DNA of 64,000 nucleotides from Cyanidium caldarium (Eukaryota; Rhodophyta; Bangiophyceae; Cyanidiales; Cyanidiaceae), in the NCBI GenBank assembly GCA_026184775.1, contig JANCYW010000002.1, forward strand, positions 496,001 to 560,000, written 5' to 3'. The translations under genes were made by a program, and so were the position numbers. This document shows positions 1 to 10,035 of this stretch, piece by piece. Below the pieces are notes generated by a model. That model did no database searches and was not told the origin of the DNA. It saw only the letters and a list, made by a program, of their open reading frames with translations. Positions within the stretch are counted from its first letter, which is position 1; each line of letters starts with the position of its first letter.

Positions 1-281
1 GGGAAATGGTCCCCTTTCGTTGATTTTCCCCGGGTCAATCACCTCGCGCCACGCTCCGCGTCCGCGTGAACCCGGCAGACCACCGCGGCACGCTGAGACG
101 CGCAGCCGCAGCCCGAGCACGCATCGGTCGGCGCCACCGTGTAGGAAGACGAAGGGTGTGGCAGTGCTCAAGATTGGAAGGTGAATTGCTGGCCGCAAGG
201 TGGGACGTGAAGGACTTGTCGGGGTGGATGCGGTCGTGGTTGCAGAGTCGGTGGAGATGGAGCGACTTGCCCGAGGAGGCC
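1..281. other. Window edge, no gene recognised
   Basis: The stretch before the Brr6-like gene reads open in several frames but holds no recognisable protein. The Brr6-like frame extends upstream only from a GTG at 66, with a second in-frame ATG at 225. It is probably the 5' region of that gene. Confidence 0.4.
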
Positions 282-1205
282 ATGGAGATCGATGCTTGGG
301 CGGTCGATCCGCGACCGAACGGGGAGGAGCCGATGGACACCGGCGCCAGGGAGGGAGCGCTGGGGAAGCTCGTTGCGGCACCGCCCAAGACGTTCCCTCG
401 CCCGAACGACCATCCGTCGCGTTCTGTGCCATCACTGTACTGTAGTTACGCGCCCCGCCTCCGACGGAGCCGTGCCCGGCGCACCGATCCCACCCCGCCT
501 GCTGCCGCCCACAACACCACCCCTGCGCACCGCCGGTTACTGCAACACGTTTATCTGCCCTATATTCTCGCGGGCTATCTACAGCTGGCCTTTCAGGCGC
601 TGCTCTTCGTGGCCAGCGTCGCGGTGTTGTTGCTGTTCGGGTACCAGTTCGCCATGGACGTGTCCAAGAAAGTGCGACTGGAGCACCGACGGGCGCTGCA
701 CACCATCCAGCAGTGTCGCCGCAACTTTGAAGACAACCGCTGTGCCGAGGTGGCGCAAGTGGTGCCGCACATGCGCGAACAGTGCGAGCGATGGCGCGCC
801 TGCTTCCAACAGACCTCCGAGCAGTTGGTGGTGAACCGGGCGCGACTGCTCACCGAGACGCTGGCCGAGATGCTCAACGGCTTCCTGGACACCATCTCTT
901 ACAAGAGCATCGCGTGTGTGGCCCTTGCACTGGTGGCGGTGTCGCTGATGGGCAGTGCGGCGCTGAACATGGCGCGCGTGCGCATGTCGCACGATTTGCT
1001 CCAGGTGGCCGCCCTGCAGGAACGCAAATGGGCCACGCGATCATCGGCGCGGGGCGGGGCCAGTCGGACAATGCGCGCGCGAGACGAGGAGGAGGAGGAG
1101 GAGGAGGAGGAGGAAGCGTTTGACGATGCGGACGCGACCGATGCCTCGTTCGGTGGGCGACGATCGGCGCTCTCCGCAGTCCCGCTTCGCTCCAAACTGG
1201 AGTGA
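282..1205 (+). CDS. BRR6: Brr6/Brl1-type nuclear envelope protein
   Basis: This 307-residue protein carries the Brr6/Brl1 domain of integral nuclear-envelope proteins that help nuclear pore assembly, membrane lipid balance and spindle-pole insertion in yeasts. A first membrane segment lies at about residues 100-123. It is followed by the family's four-cysteine lumenal module (C145, C154, C168, C174, with the pattern CERWRAC at the last pair). Next come a conserved NGFLDTISYK stretch and a second membrane segment at about 208-228. The C-terminal tail contains a run of about eleven glutamates. I chose the ATG at 282 because upstream in-frame sequence lacks conserved features; the ATG at 225 is possible. 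The family identification is firm; the exact role in this alga is inferred. Confidence 0.85.
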   Translation: MEIDAWAVDPRPNGEEPMDTGAREGALGKLVAAPPKTFPRPNDHPSRSVPSLYCSYAPRLRRSRARRTDPTPPAAAHNTTPAHRRLLQHVYLPYILAGYLQLAFQALLFVASVAVLLLFGYQFAMDVSKKVRLEHRRALHTIQQCRRNFEDNRCAEVAQVVPHMREQCERWRACFQQTSEQLVVNRARLLTETLAEMLNGFLDTISYKSIACVALALVAVSLMGSAALNMARVRMSHDLLQVAALQERKWATRSSARGGASRTMRARDEEEEEEEEEEAFDDADATDASFGGRRSALSAVPLRSKLE

Positions 1206-1262
1206 ATCGCGTCTCTCCCGCGACAAAACACGATCATTACCGCCACTCGCTCTGCTCCCTCC

Positions 1263-1940
1263 TCAACGATACGGGGCGTCGGCCTCGATGGCGCGCGCCA
1301 GCTCCGGCTCCCAGCGATCGCCATTGCCGAGCAGCTTCTCCTTGTTCCACAGCATCTCCTCGTGCGTCTCCACGGCGCTCTCCAACGTCGGCGACTCCAC
1401 GATGGCATCCACCGGACACGCCTCCTGGCACAGCCCACAGTAGATGCACTTCGAGCCGTCGATGTCGTAGCGGGTGGTGCGTCGGGAACCGTCAGGCCGC
1501 GGCTCCGCTTCGATGGTGATCGCCAACGCCGGGCACGCCGCCGAGCATAAACTGCAGGCGATGCACCGTTCCTCGCCGGTGGGATAGCGACGCAGGGCGT
1601 GCTCGCCGCGGAAACGCGGCGAGACGGGCGACTTTTCCTGCGGGTAGTTGATGGTGTACACCGAGCGCGGATCCAGGAACACGTCGAGGAGAGAGCCCAT
1701 GCCGCGCCACATCTCGGTGAGAAACAGTGATTGCGCCGAGCGATCCAGCAACCACTGCGTGTCGGTCCGAAACGGGTCCGAGCCGGCGGTGGCTGACGGG
1801 CGTTGTTGGGCGGAGGAGTGGACGCGGCGAACGTGAGGGAGAGCGGGGAGGAGGGCGGCTGGCGCGAAGCTGCTCACCGCATTCGCTGAAGGGAGAAGTC
1901 GGCGCAAGCCGCGGTAGGCGAGCGCAGCGACCGCGCACAT
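1263..1940 (-). CDS. NDUFS8: NADH dehydrogenase subunit NDUFS8 (TYKY), mitochondrial complex I
   Basis: This 225-residue protein is the ferredoxin-like subunit of complex I that holds iron-sulfur clusters N6a and N6b on the electron path to ubiquinone. Two 4Fe-4S motifs are visible: C126, C129, C132 with C136, and C165, C168, C171 with C175. The first ~45 residues are Arg/Ala/Ser-rich without acids, as expected for a mitochondrial presequence. The length is normal for the family. The frame stays open upstream to 2708, antisense to the neighbouring reductase gene, but the ATG at 1940 gives the correct size and targeting signal. It is divergent from that reductase, with 250 bp between the starts. 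Confidence 0.95.
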   Translation of the reverse strand: MCAVAALAYRGLRRLLPSANAVSSFAPAALLPALPHVRRVHSSAQQRPSATAGSDPFRTDTQWLLDRSAQSLFLTEMWRGMGSLLDVFLDPRSVYTINYPQEKSPVSPRFRGEHALRRYPTGEERCIACSLCSAACPALAITIEAEPRPDGSRRTTRYDIDGSKCIYCGLCQEACPVDAIVESPTLESAVETHEEMLWNKEKLLGNGDRWEPELARAIEADAPYR

Positions 1941-2190
1941 AATGGCGAGGCGTTCACTGGGAACGCGTGAGGAGAACGAGCGTTGCGTGCGGAGGGAAAG
2001 GCTTCGTGGGGTGACGCATGCCGTTCGCGTGTGCGTGACGCATGCGTTCATCGGGATTGCCGGAGCGCGCCGGTCGGAGACGTTCCAGACGCCATTCGGT
2101 GTGTCCCGTTCTATCGTGCGGGTTCTGTTCCCGTCGCTCCCAGAGGAAAGCGGAGCAATCGCACACCTCGTGTAGTGCGCCCATTCGAAA

Positions 2191-3219
2191 ATGTCCAGCA
2201 TACCAAGCAAGCAGAAAGCGTTGGAAATTGCCAGTTTTGGGGATCCGCTGAAAGGATGCCTGCGTCTGAACACTGACGCGCCCGTGCCGCAGCCTGGCAA
2301 GGACCAAGTGCTGGTGAAGATGAGGTACTCCTGTCTCAACCCGGCGGACGTGTTCACAGTTATGGGGGTGTATCCGGGGGTGCCGGCGGTGGTGGAAAAC
2401 AAGCCCGGCTTTGTGGGCGGCATGGAGGGCATGGGTGTGGTGGTGGCACAAGGTGAGGGCGCCTCGCTCAAGGTGGGCACGCGGGTGGTGCCGCTGCTGC
2501 CCAACGCCGGCGCCTGGCAACAGTACGTCGTGGTGGATGCGGCGCGCTGCGTGCCCGTGCCTGATGGCGTGGAGGACAAGGCGGCCGCACAGCTGGTCGT
2601 GAATCCGCTCACCGTTATCGGCATGCTAGACGAGGTGGAGCGGCACACGGCGGTGAAGGACAACCCGTGGATCGTACAAACCGCCGCCAACTCCACCCTC
2701 GGGCGCATGCTTATTCAGGCCGCCAAAGGCCGCGGCCTCCGCACCATCAATGTGGTGCGGAGTGCAGCCACGCGCGACGAGCTGAAAAAGCTCGGCGCCG
2801 ACGAGGTGATCGTGCTGGCGGAGGAGAAGGACGTGCCCAAACGGGTGCACCACATCACCGGCGGCAAAGGTGCGATCGCCGCACTAGATGCCGTCGGCGG
2901 TGAGGTGGGCACCGCTGTCGTGGCCTCGCTCGCCCCCAAGGGTCTCTTCCTCGGCTACGGCCTGCAGAGCGGCCAGCCGACGCAGGTCAACAACAGCGAC
3001 CTGTTCGTCAAAGAGATCACCGTGCGCGGCTTTTGGGTCGCCAAATGGATCGCCCACCAGCAAGCGAGCGTCTTCCAGGATGTATTCAAGATGATGGAAC
3101 AGAAGCATATGTACCCGCAGGTGGAGAAGGAGTACACCCTCGACCAATACCAGGAGGCATTCCGAGCGCAGTTCAAGCCCGACCGACGCGGGAAGATCCT
3201 CTTTCATGTAGATGCTTGA
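2191..3219 (+). CDS. Zinc-free medium-chain dehydrogenase/reductase, MECR (2-enoyl thioester reductase)-like
   Basis: This 342-residue MDR-superfamily enzyme has an N-terminal GroES-like fold with the early motif [18 protein letters not shown] nucleotide-binding domain follows, with the [16 protein letters not shown] region where MECR/Etr1 and quinone oxidoreductases bind NADPH. The structural-zinc cysteines of alcohol dehydrogenases are absent. The closest pattern I recognise is mitochondrial trans-2-enoyl-CoA/ACP reductase, the last step of mitochondrial fatty acid synthesis. No clear presequence is visible, so a cytosolic quinone-reductase-like role remains possible. The ATG at 2191 follows an upstream stop and fits the start of homologous domains. 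Confidence 0.75.
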   Translation: MSSIPSKQKALEIASFGDPLKGCLRLNTDAPVPQPGKDQVLVKMRYSCLNPADVFTVMGVYPGVPAVVENKPGFVGGMEGMGVVVAQGEGASLKVGTRVVPLLPNAGAWQQYVVVDAARCVPVPDGVEDKAAAQLVVNPLTVIGMLDEVERHTAVKDNPWIVQTAANSTLGRMLIQAAKGRGLRTINVVRSAATRDELKKLGADEVIVLAEEKDVPKRVHHITGGKGAIAALDAVGGEVGTAVVASLAPKGLFLGYGLQSGQPTQVNNSDLFVKEITVRGFWVAKWIAHQQASVFQDVFKMMEQKHMYPQVEKEYTLDQYQEAFRAQFKPDRRGKILFHVDA

Positions 3220-3806
3220 TAAGCGGGAAAGGAGAGGAGGAGATGTGGTTGCCATGAGTAAAGGATGCCTGTGTGTGTGTGTGTGTGGGAAGAGCCACGC
3301 GCATGCTGCGGGAACCGGCGTCCCGGCGAATTCCGCATCCGATCTCGCGCCGGCGCGGTCGGCAACGCGTCGCGGGGCGCCGCCCGCTGCCGACCGGCTC
3401 TCCACAGTGTATCGGCGGTGTCCGTCCAATTGGCGGGGAGCGAAAGGTACTCGCTGCATATCGAGTGCCTCTCTGCTGTTCTGGGCTACGCTGCGAGGAG
3501 CGCCAGGGGCGTTGAGGTGCGCAAAGGGGTGTTCGGGTTTGCGACCGCTGCATCCGCCACCCGTCCCCCATGCCATCGGTTGGTCACTGGGCTTGGGCGA
3601 CGAATGCGAGCGCGGTGATCTTCCGGCCTCGGGGAAATGGAGTGTCGCAGACTCCCACACCTAACTCTGTTTGCTGCCAACGCTGGGCTCACCCGCACTT
3701 GCCACAACGACGACTCCGCTTCCGTGGGCCGCAGCTACGTCGCAACGCCCCGCACCGGCCACACCGCTTCACCGCATCACCACCGCCACGACTCTCTCCG
3801 CCACGA
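3220..3806. other. Intergenic region upstream of the PiT transporter
   Basis: About 590 bp without a recognisable gene. It contains a short GT microsatellite near 3272-3288. The transporter frame is open from an ATG at 3570, so the right part could encode an N-terminal extension (79 residues, Arg/Pro/His-rich) resembling a plastid transit peptide. I see no RNA gene in it. Confidence 0.4.
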
Positions 3807-5459
3807 ATGTCGTTCGCGGAAACCACCGCCGCTTGCCTACACCTCGCTTCATCCACCCCGCTGCTCACTCCGTTCGTCATCGTCGGCCTCGCGCTCGCCA
3901 TCTCCTTCCTGCTCTCCGCGGCACTGGGCGCCAACGACGTGGCCAATGCGCTGGGCACGTCGGTGGGCACCGGCGCCGTGTCCATCGGCAAGGCGCTGGC
4001 CATTGGTGCGGTGTGTGAATTCTCCGGCGCGGTGCTTTTCGGCTCATCGGTCACTCGGACCATCTCCAGCGGCGTGGTGACCATCGGCGGCGCCGCCCTC
4101 AGCTCTCCGCCGCTCTACATGCTCGGCATGCTCAGTGTGCTGGTCGGCTGCACGCTGTGGCTGAGCGTGGCCACGCGGTACGGCCTGCCGGTCTCGTCCA
4201 CCCATTCGGTGGTCGGCTGTTTGGTCGGTCTAGGGGTGGTTTCCGGCTGGAGCGTGCAGTGGAGCGCCGTCGGACGCATCGCGCTCAGCTGGGTGGTGTC
4301 GCCGCTGATCGGTGGCCTCGTGGCGTGGCTGTTGCTCACCTTTATTCAGCGCAATATTATCGATGCGCCACGGCCGACGCGCGCCATGCGCCGCTTCCTG
4401 CCACTGTTGTGCGGCGCCACGCTGTTTCTCTTGACGCTGTTTCTGCAGATCGAGAGCGAGCACCCGCTCGGCTGGACGCTCTTCCAGGCGGTGGCCGTCT
4501 CGGTGGCGGTGGCATCGTTGGGCGCGGGCATGGCCGGGGCGCTCACCAGCTTCATCCACAGTCAGTCGTTTGCGCAGCTGCAGCGGCGGCAGCGGGAGCT
4601 GGCGAGACGCGCGACCCGGGCGAAGGCCGAGGGCACCGCCCCGCCGCCGGTGGATGCCGGAGAAGCAGCCGCGGTGATTCTGGCGGCGTTTGCCACCTTG
4701 CAAGACGACGAAGAGGAGATAGAGGAAGAGAATAGAAGTGTGGAGGGCGGTCGCGTGGCCGCGCAGGGTCTGGGAGAGGACGGGCGGGCGTTATCGGCGG
4801 CCGATGCCGCTGACGACGTGCAGTTGCTGCCCACCAGCGAGGACGTCTCCTCGCAGCAGTGGCGTGGCGATCGTGTCGAGCATTCGCGGACGAGCAGCGC
4901 GAATACTGCCGCGCTCGATGCGCAGTCGCGCAAACGCCAACACGACGCCATCGAGCAGGTGTTCTCCATGCTGCAGGTGCTGACGGCGTGTTTCGTGAGC
5001 TTCAGCCACGGCTCCAACGACGTGTCCAACGCGGTCGGTCCAGTGGCCAGCATCCTGGCGGTGTACACCGCTGGTGCGGGCGCGGCGGCCGTCAGCACCG
5101 TCAGCATTCCGCACTGGGTGTTGGTGCTGGGCGGACTGGGCATCTCGGTCGGTCTGGGTGTCTGGGGTCGCCCGGTGATGGACACCGTCGGCAAGAAAAT
5201 CACACACCTGGTGCCGACGCGCGGCTTTTGCGTCGAGCTGGCCACCGCGCTGACCGTGCTGATGGCCACGCAGCTGGGCATGCCCGTGTCCACCACGCAC
5301 ACCCTCATCGGGTCCATCGTGGCCATGGGACTGGCCACCGGTCACGGCGGTCTGAACCGTCGGGTGCTGTTGAATATTCTGTTGAGCTGGTTTGTGACGG
5401 TGCCGATATCGGCGCTGCTGACCAGCGTCTGCTTTCTCGGTCTGCGTTCGTTTGTGTAA
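3807..5459 (+). CDS. PiT-family (SLC20/PHO89) phosphate transporter
   Basis: A 550-residue inorganic phosphate transporter, normally a Na+- or H+-coupled symporter. It shows the two inverted-repeat signatures of the family, GANDVANALG at residues 41-50 and GSNDVSNAVG at about 402-411. Each is followed by SSTH- and STTH-type motifs (VSSTHSVVGC and VSTTHTLIGS). Hydrophobic segments flank a large hydrophilic, acidic loop at about residues 250-390, as in eukaryotic members. The start used here makes a normal N-terminus. Using the ATG at 3570 would add an extension that could direct it to the plastid envelope, as in plant PHT2. The membrane it sits in cannot be decided from sequence. Confidence 0.92.
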   Translation: MSFAETTAACLHLASSTPLLTPFVIVGLALAISFLLSAALGANDVANALGTSVGTGAVSIGKALAIGAVCEFSGAVLFGSSVTRTISSGVVTIGGAALSSPPLYMLGMLSVLVGCTLWLSVATRYGLPVSSTHSVVGCLVGLGVVSGWSVQWSAVGRIALSWVVSPLIGGLVAWLLLTFIQRNIIDAPRPTRAMRRFLPLLCGATLFLLTLFLQIESEHPLGWTLFQAVAVSVAVASLGAGMAGALTSFIHSQSFAQLQRRQRELARRATRAKAEGTAPPPVDAGEAAAVILAAFATLQDDEEEIEEENRSVEGGRVAAQGLGEDGRALSAADAADDVQLLPTSEDVSSQQWRGDRVEHSRTSSANTAALDAQSRKRQHDAIEQVFSMLQVLTACFVSFSHGSNDVSNAVGPVASILAVYTAGAGAAAVSTVSIPHWVLVLGGLGISVGLGVWGRPVMDTVGKKITHLVPTRGFCVELATALTVLMATQLGMPVSTTHTLIGSIVAMGLATGHGGLNRRVLLNILLSWFVTVPISALLTSVCFLGLRSFV

Positions 5460-5552
5460 ACGATGAGGTGGATAGGTGCGATGGTGTGCGAACGTCTCCA
5501 TGCCGGGGGATGGATGCGCTGCGGCACGCGAGGCCATGATACGGCACGACAG

Positions 5553-7484
5553 TCATGGGTCCGCCGTTGCCCGCGGCAACCACAGGCGGGCAAAGTGTTG
5601 CAGTGCCCGGAAATCGGGGCGTACGTTGCGGCGCTCCTCCGCAGTCGCGCCCTCGCGGTCGGAGCCGGCAAACAGCACCCACGCACAGGCTTGTTGCACA
5701 AAAGTGGCGCTGAGGGCGTCGGCCTCGCGCGTCCAACGTTGCAGCGCATCGTGCAGCACCAGTCGTCCTTGTTCACGAGATACGCGTCGGTGCCACGAAT
5801 CCTCTGCGTCGTCCAGCAGGGCCGTCGTGGCCAGCAACGCCGCCAGCCACGTCTGCGTCACCGGCGCATTCAGGAACGCCTCGCCCAGATCGTTGACGGG
5901 CGGCACGAGACACGCGTCAAAGTGCACGCGCCCGTCCACGATACGCACCTTGTCCGATTGAGGCACGACCACCTGGCGCACCAGGAAAAAGTGCGCCGAC
6001 TCGGCACCCAAACACCACCCAGGAACGTGACCAGGAACAGAGGCCACGTCCCGCTGGGTATCGTGCACATCTGCGCTCTGTACACGCAACATGTACTGAC
6101 CCGAACGCAGCGCCACCCGCTCCACTCGCACACTGGTGTCATCCACCAGCGCTACCAGGTGCCGATGCAGCACCGTCGCCCAGGTGAGTTGATCTCGCAA
6201 CGGACGCGGCAGCAGGCCGGGGCACTCGTGCGCCGCGCCCATCAGCGCCAAATGGGTGAAGCAGCCGACGGCCGCGGCGAAAGAGAAACGCCGTTCCAGG
6301 GCGCGACACACCGCTTCCAGTCCGGCCTGTTGGCCGCCGTGCGCTCTCGACAGCACCAGCTCCAGCGCATCCGAGCGGCGCACCGCCTCCACATCGGGGT
6401 ACCGGGGCACCGGTTCCACGACAGGAGAACCCTCTTCAGGTTCGCCAGCAGATGGCGGTGGCGCTGCTCGAGGGGATACCATCTCGGCCGTCGTCATCGC
6501 CGTCACCTCTTGCGTGCCTCCCTCGACGATATCTTCGCCCTCTTCCGTCCCCGACAACGGCACGACGCCGTCGTCCACATCGTGCAACATCCCGTGTTCG
6601 GTCAGCAGCGCCAGCGCTGCCGATTGCTCCGCTTTGCGTTTGGAGGTACCGACGCCGATACCCGCGCGCTCACCCGGTTCGCCGCGCACGCGTAGCCGCG
6701 CCCGCACCCGAAACTGCGTCGCATGCGGCGGGCCGCTCCGCTGTACCAGGTCATACACCGGCGCACTGACCACCTCATCCCCGTGTACCTGCGCCCATTT
6801 CTGCAGCAGCGCTTTGTGATTGCCGGTGGCAGCCCGCAGCTTTTGCCGGATGACGTCCTCAAAGTGGTGCAGCAGGAACGTGCGCGCCGCCTCCACGCCC
6901 CCGTCCAGGTAGATGGCGCCCAACAACGCCTCGAATGCGCCCGCCAACACGCTGGTCTGTTGCAACACCCGCGCCTGTTCGGCCTCGCCGATGTTGCCCA
7001 GCTGCAAGTAGGGCGTCAGTTGCAAGTAGAAAAAGTATTCGGCGCAGGCGACCCGCGACACCAGGCTCGCCCGCCGTACGGTGAGCTCCCCCTCGTTCAA
7101 CCGCGGCAACGCACGATACAAGTAGTCCGTCACCACCATACTCAGCACGGTGTCTCCCAGAAACTCTAGGCGCTCGTTGGTCTCGCTGCGGTCCAGGTCG
7201 CGCTCGGTACTCCGCTTGGAGGCGTGCGTCAGCGCTTGTTGCAGCAATTGCGGCGCCCGGCGAAACCGATAGTCCAGACGCTGCTCCACCGCCTCCACAT
7301 CCAGCGAAACGGTGGAGGCGATCGACTGCGCGGTCATTGTGAGTCGCCGTCGACGCTTGCCCGCCGAAGCCGCGCTCAACGAGGCACGGGGCGGTGCCCT
7401 GCAAGCGCGCGGCGCGTCCTCCGCCCTCCCAAAGGTGCACCGTCGATTCGACGAACGCTTTCCGTCACCGTTTCCCGCTGACAT
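5553..7484 (-). CDS. RNase III with dsRNA-binding domain and a long uncharacterised C-terminal region
   Basis: A 643-residue endonuclease cutting double-stranded RNA, most likely in rRNA or organelle RNA processing. A single RNase III domain spans about residues 65-215, with the catalytic signature ERLEFLGD at 104-111 and the later acidic helix around GAIYLDGG. A dsRNA-binding domain at about 223-298 ends in the expected GVGTSKRKAEQSAALALL pattern. After a Pro/Glu-rich linker, about 300 residues (345-643) match no family I recognise. Bacterial RNase III normally stops after the dsRBD, and Dicer-type proteins have two RNase domains. The ATG at 7484 is used; an in-frame ATG at 7544 is also possible. 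The frame is open to 7745. It is divergent from the LETM1 gene. Confidence 0.9.
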   Translation of the reverse strand: MSAGNGDGKRSSNRRCTFGRAEDAPRACRAPPRASLSAASAGKRRRRLTMTAQSIASTVSLDVEAVEQRLDYRFRRAPQLLQQALTHASKRSTERDLDRSETNERLEFLGDTVLSMVVTDYLYRALPRLNEGELTVRRASLVSRVACAEYFFYLQLTPYLQLGNIGEAEQARVLQQTSVLAGAFEALLGAIYLDGGVEAARTFLLHHFEDVIRQKLRAATGNHKALLQKWAQVHGDEVVSAPVYDLVQRSGPPHATQFRVRARLRVRGEPGERAGIGVGTSKRKAEQSAALALLTEHGMLHDVDDGVVPLSGTEEGEDIVEGGTQEVTAMTTAEMVSPRAAPPPSAGEPEEGSPVVEPVPRYPDVEAVRRSDALELVLSRAHGGQQAGLEAVCRALERRFSFAAAVGCFTHLALMGAAHECPGLLPRPLRDQLTWATVLHRHLVALVDDTSVRVERVALRSGQYMLRVQSADVHDTQRDVASVPGHVPGWCLGAESAHFFLVRQVVVPQSDKVRIVDGRVHFDACLVPPVNDLGEAFLNAPVTQTWLAALLATTALLDDAEDSWHRRVSREQGRLVLHDALQRWTREADALSATFVQQACAWVLFAGSDREGATAEERRNVRPDFRALQHFARLWLPRATADP

Positions 7485-7743
7485 GATGAACGTGCACGTC
7501 GCCCCAGCATTCCGTCCACCGCGCCGTAACCCTCTCGACACCATGGGATAATAGAGCGGGGCGATCGCTGGGAGCCACCGCGGTCCCTCTCGGAACAAGC
7601 ATCCCGCCGCCGCCCGCGAGATGGACACATCGTCGATCGCGTGCGCGCACGGCAATCGCCCCGCTGGGCGCGGGTGTGTGGAGAGAGAGAGGCGATAGCG
7701 CGTGGGAGGGAGCGGGGCACGCGTGCAGATCGACCCAAAGTGC

Positions 7744-8961
7744 ATGGCCGTAGCACAGACGCTGTGCCGAGCCTATGGGGTGGAGGGACACGCCGTGAGT
7801 ACGCTGCGTCGGTATGTGACAACCGCGGCAGTGGGGACAATGGGTGGTGGTGGTGGCCGTTCGAGCAGCGAGGTGGTGCGGTGGGGTGGGCGGAAATGGC
7901 CTACCGGCGAACGCACTTGGCAGTGTGGATGGTGCGGCAAGGCGAGCGATGCTTGGTACCGATCGCGAACGGCGTTGCGGGCGTGCAGCAGCGAGTCGAG
8001 GCAACCGGCGCGGACAGACGACGTTGATGAGCAGCAGCTGCGAAAGCGCCGATCGCCATCACCATCACCACCAACGCCGCCGCCTTTTTCCTGGTCGATG
8101 CGTTGGCGACAGGCGTGGCAACGATTTCGCGACGCTGCTGGCGTGTACTGGCGTGGCACGGTGCAACTGGTGCGGAACGCGCTCGCCGCCGGCACTTTGG
8201 AGCGGCGTCTGCGGCAACACGGGCCGGCAGCGCTGACCTACACCGAACACCTGCTGGTGGTGCACACGCGTCACGACAAGCGCCGCGCCCTCATCCTCCT
8301 AGCCACCGGCGCCGTATCCACTGCGCTCATTCCGGTGCTGGCCGAGGCCATTCCCGGCTTCAAGCCGACCACCTTTACGACCGATGCCGAACGACAGTAT
8401 GCGTGGCAGATGCAGGGCTTGCGTTTCTGGGAGGCGCAGTGCATTCTGCTGCAGCAGGTGCTGAAAAGCGTAGATGCCGCTGAGCCGACACCGCTGCCGC
8501 GAGCTCGGTACCCATCGAATGTCGTCGATGGTGCGTCGACGTCGCTGCCGGATTCGCTGGCGGCGGCGCTGCAGCGCCTGTCGCGTGCCGAGTTGCAAGC
8601 GCTGTGCAGAGTGCTTGGGCAGGCGGCGTTGCCGTTCTCGTTGACGCGCTCATTGCGACGTCGGGTGCAACGGCATTTGGAGGATGTGCAACAGTTGGAT
8701 GTGGCGTTGCGACATTGCGGCGTGGCCACGCTGGATGCTACCCAGCTCGCCGATGCCTGTCTGATGCGCGGTCTTCCCGCGTACGGCCGCACCACCGTGC
8801 AGATGAGCCATGATCTGCAACGGTGGGTGGATCACGCGCCGTTGCACGCCACCGCACCGTTGAAGATGGTGCTGAATCATGGTCTGCGCGACGGTCGTCT
8901 GGCCGGGTGGACCGCGCCGTGGATGCGCCGACTGCTGGGAAACGAGTTGGGAGGCGAATAA
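7744..8961 (+). CDS. LETM1: LETM1/Mdm38-family mitochondrial inner-membrane protein
   Basis: A 405-residue protein of the LETM1 family, inner-membrane proteins that support K+/H+ (or Ca2+/H+) exchange and bind mitoribosomes. The N-terminus (residues 1-40, with MAVAQTLCRAYG then Arg/Thr/Ala-rich) looks like a mitochondrial presequence. The single membrane segment sits at about 181-203, after the typical basic HDKRRALILLA lead-in and before a Pro-containing AIPGFKPTTF. The C-terminal part has the ribosome-binding-like helices, including LADACLMRGLPAYG, comparable to the family's REACRERGM..G stretch. It is shorter than animal LETM1 and lacks an obvious EF hand. The GTG at 7702 is not used because the ATG at 7744 opens the presequence. 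Confidence 0.85.
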   Translation: MAVAQTLCRAYGVEGHAVSTLRRYVTTAAVGTMGGGGGRSSSEVVRWGGRKWPTGERTWQCGWCGKASDAWYRSRTALRACSSESRQPARTDDVDEQQLRKRRSPSPSPPTPPPFSWSMRWRQAWQRFRDAAGVYWRGTVQLVRNALAAGTLERRLRQHGPAALTYTEHLLVVHTRHDKRRALILLATGAVSTALIPVLAEAIPGFKPTTFTTDAERQYAWQMQGLRFWEAQCILLQQVLKSVDAAEPTPLPRARYPSNVVDGASTSLPDSLAAALQRLSRAELQALCRVLGQAALPFSLTRSLRRRVQRHLEDVQQLDVALRHCGVATLDATQLADACLMRGLPAYGRTTVQMSHDLQRWVDHAPLHATAPLKMVLNHGLRDGRLAGWTAPWMRRLLGNELGGE

Positions 8962-9091
8962 CGGGAGGGAGAGGAGGAGATGGAGGTAGCGTGCGCTGCG
9001 TGTGTGCGCGAGCATAGTGATGTACCGGGAACGCCACCAGGATACTGCCAGCGTGCTGGGTGCGGGAGAACGCCTCCTCACACCATTCTCG

Positions 9092-9892
9092 TCACTTCCC
9101 GGCCGGCTTCTCGGTGCGATCCTCCAGACCGAAACGTCCGCGCAGCAGTTGCACGACGTCGTCGACTGCCCAGCCGGCGCGCGTGATGCGAAACGCGCCC
9201 GGCTCGGTGAGGTCGATGACCGTGCTGGGCATCACCGGAGACGGCAGCGTGCCGCCGTCGAATATGGCCGCACACTCCACCCACAGCGACCGAAACGCAT
9301 CCACGCTGGCGCATTCGGTGGCGCCGCTGGGGTTGGCCGAAGTGAGCGCCAACGGATCGCCTAGCTGCCGTGACACCTCGCGCACAAACTCCGAGTCCGG
9401 GATGCGCACGCCCAGCACGCCGCTGCCCGTCTGATTCAAGTTGATCGCCAGTCGCTTGACCAGATCCCATCCGTGCATGTCCTCTACCTCGGGTGCGCAC
9501 CATTCGAAGCCTTTGTATTCGTCGCGTTGCCGCAGTAGCAAAGTTACCGGGCCGGGCAGCAGTTTGCGCAGCAGTCGCGGCGGCAAGTGCTCGGTGTGCA
9601 TAAACATCGACACGTCTTTCACGTCCGCCATACACACCGCCAGCGGCTTTTGTTTGTCGCGTTTCTTGGCCTCGTACAGACGCCACACCCCGTTCCGGTT
9701 GCGCGCCGACGCCGCCAGACCGTAGACGGTGTCGGTGGGCAGCGCCACCACCTGCCCCAGTCGCAGCACCCGCGCGGCGAACTCGGCCAACTCCACCCAG
9801 TTTCTGGGGGTCAACCGGTGCACCATGTATACGGGATCGTCTTCCAAGTTGAATGGATCAAATGGCTTGTCTCGCCCCTCGTCCGGTGACAT
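9092..9892 (-). CDS. YRDC: Threonylcarbamoyl-AMP synthase (YRDC/Sua5 family)
   Basis: A 266-residue enzyme that makes threonylcarbamoyl-AMP from threonine, bicarbonate and ATP, the first step of the universal t6A modification of ANN-decoding tRNAs. The YrdC domain covers almost the whole protein. Visible motifs include ALPTDTVYGLA near residue 50, KKRDKQKPLAV, the LLPGPVTLLL stretch and the SANPSG motif. It lacks the C-terminal Sua5 domain, so it is the short YRDC form. There is no clear targeting peptide. Its start is 143 bp from the divergent MAT1 gene. Confidence 0.93.
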   Translation of the reverse strand: MSPDEGRDKPFDPFNLEDDPVYMVHRLTPRNWVELAEFAARVLRLGQVVALPTDTVYGLAASARNRNGVWRLYEAKKRDKQKPLAVCMADVKDVSMFMHTEHLPPRLLRKLLPGPVTLLLRQRDEYKGFEWCAPEVEDMHGWDLVKRLAINLNQTGSGVLGVRIPDSEFVREVSRQLGDPLALTSANPSGATECASVDAFRSLWVECAAIFDGGTLPSPVMPSTVIDLTEPGAFRITRAGWAVDDVVQLLRGRFGLEDRTEKPAGK

Positions 9893-10035
9893 GATGCAAG
9901 TGCGGGAGCGGAGGTGGCGTCAGGTCGGAAAGCCGGCCACGAGCGCTCCGGCTGTGTTGGCCCGGCGTCCGGGCGGAGAGCGGGTGCGTGCAACGACCTC
10001 GGTGCGGGGAGGCGCGGCTCCTGGCCTCTCTCGCC

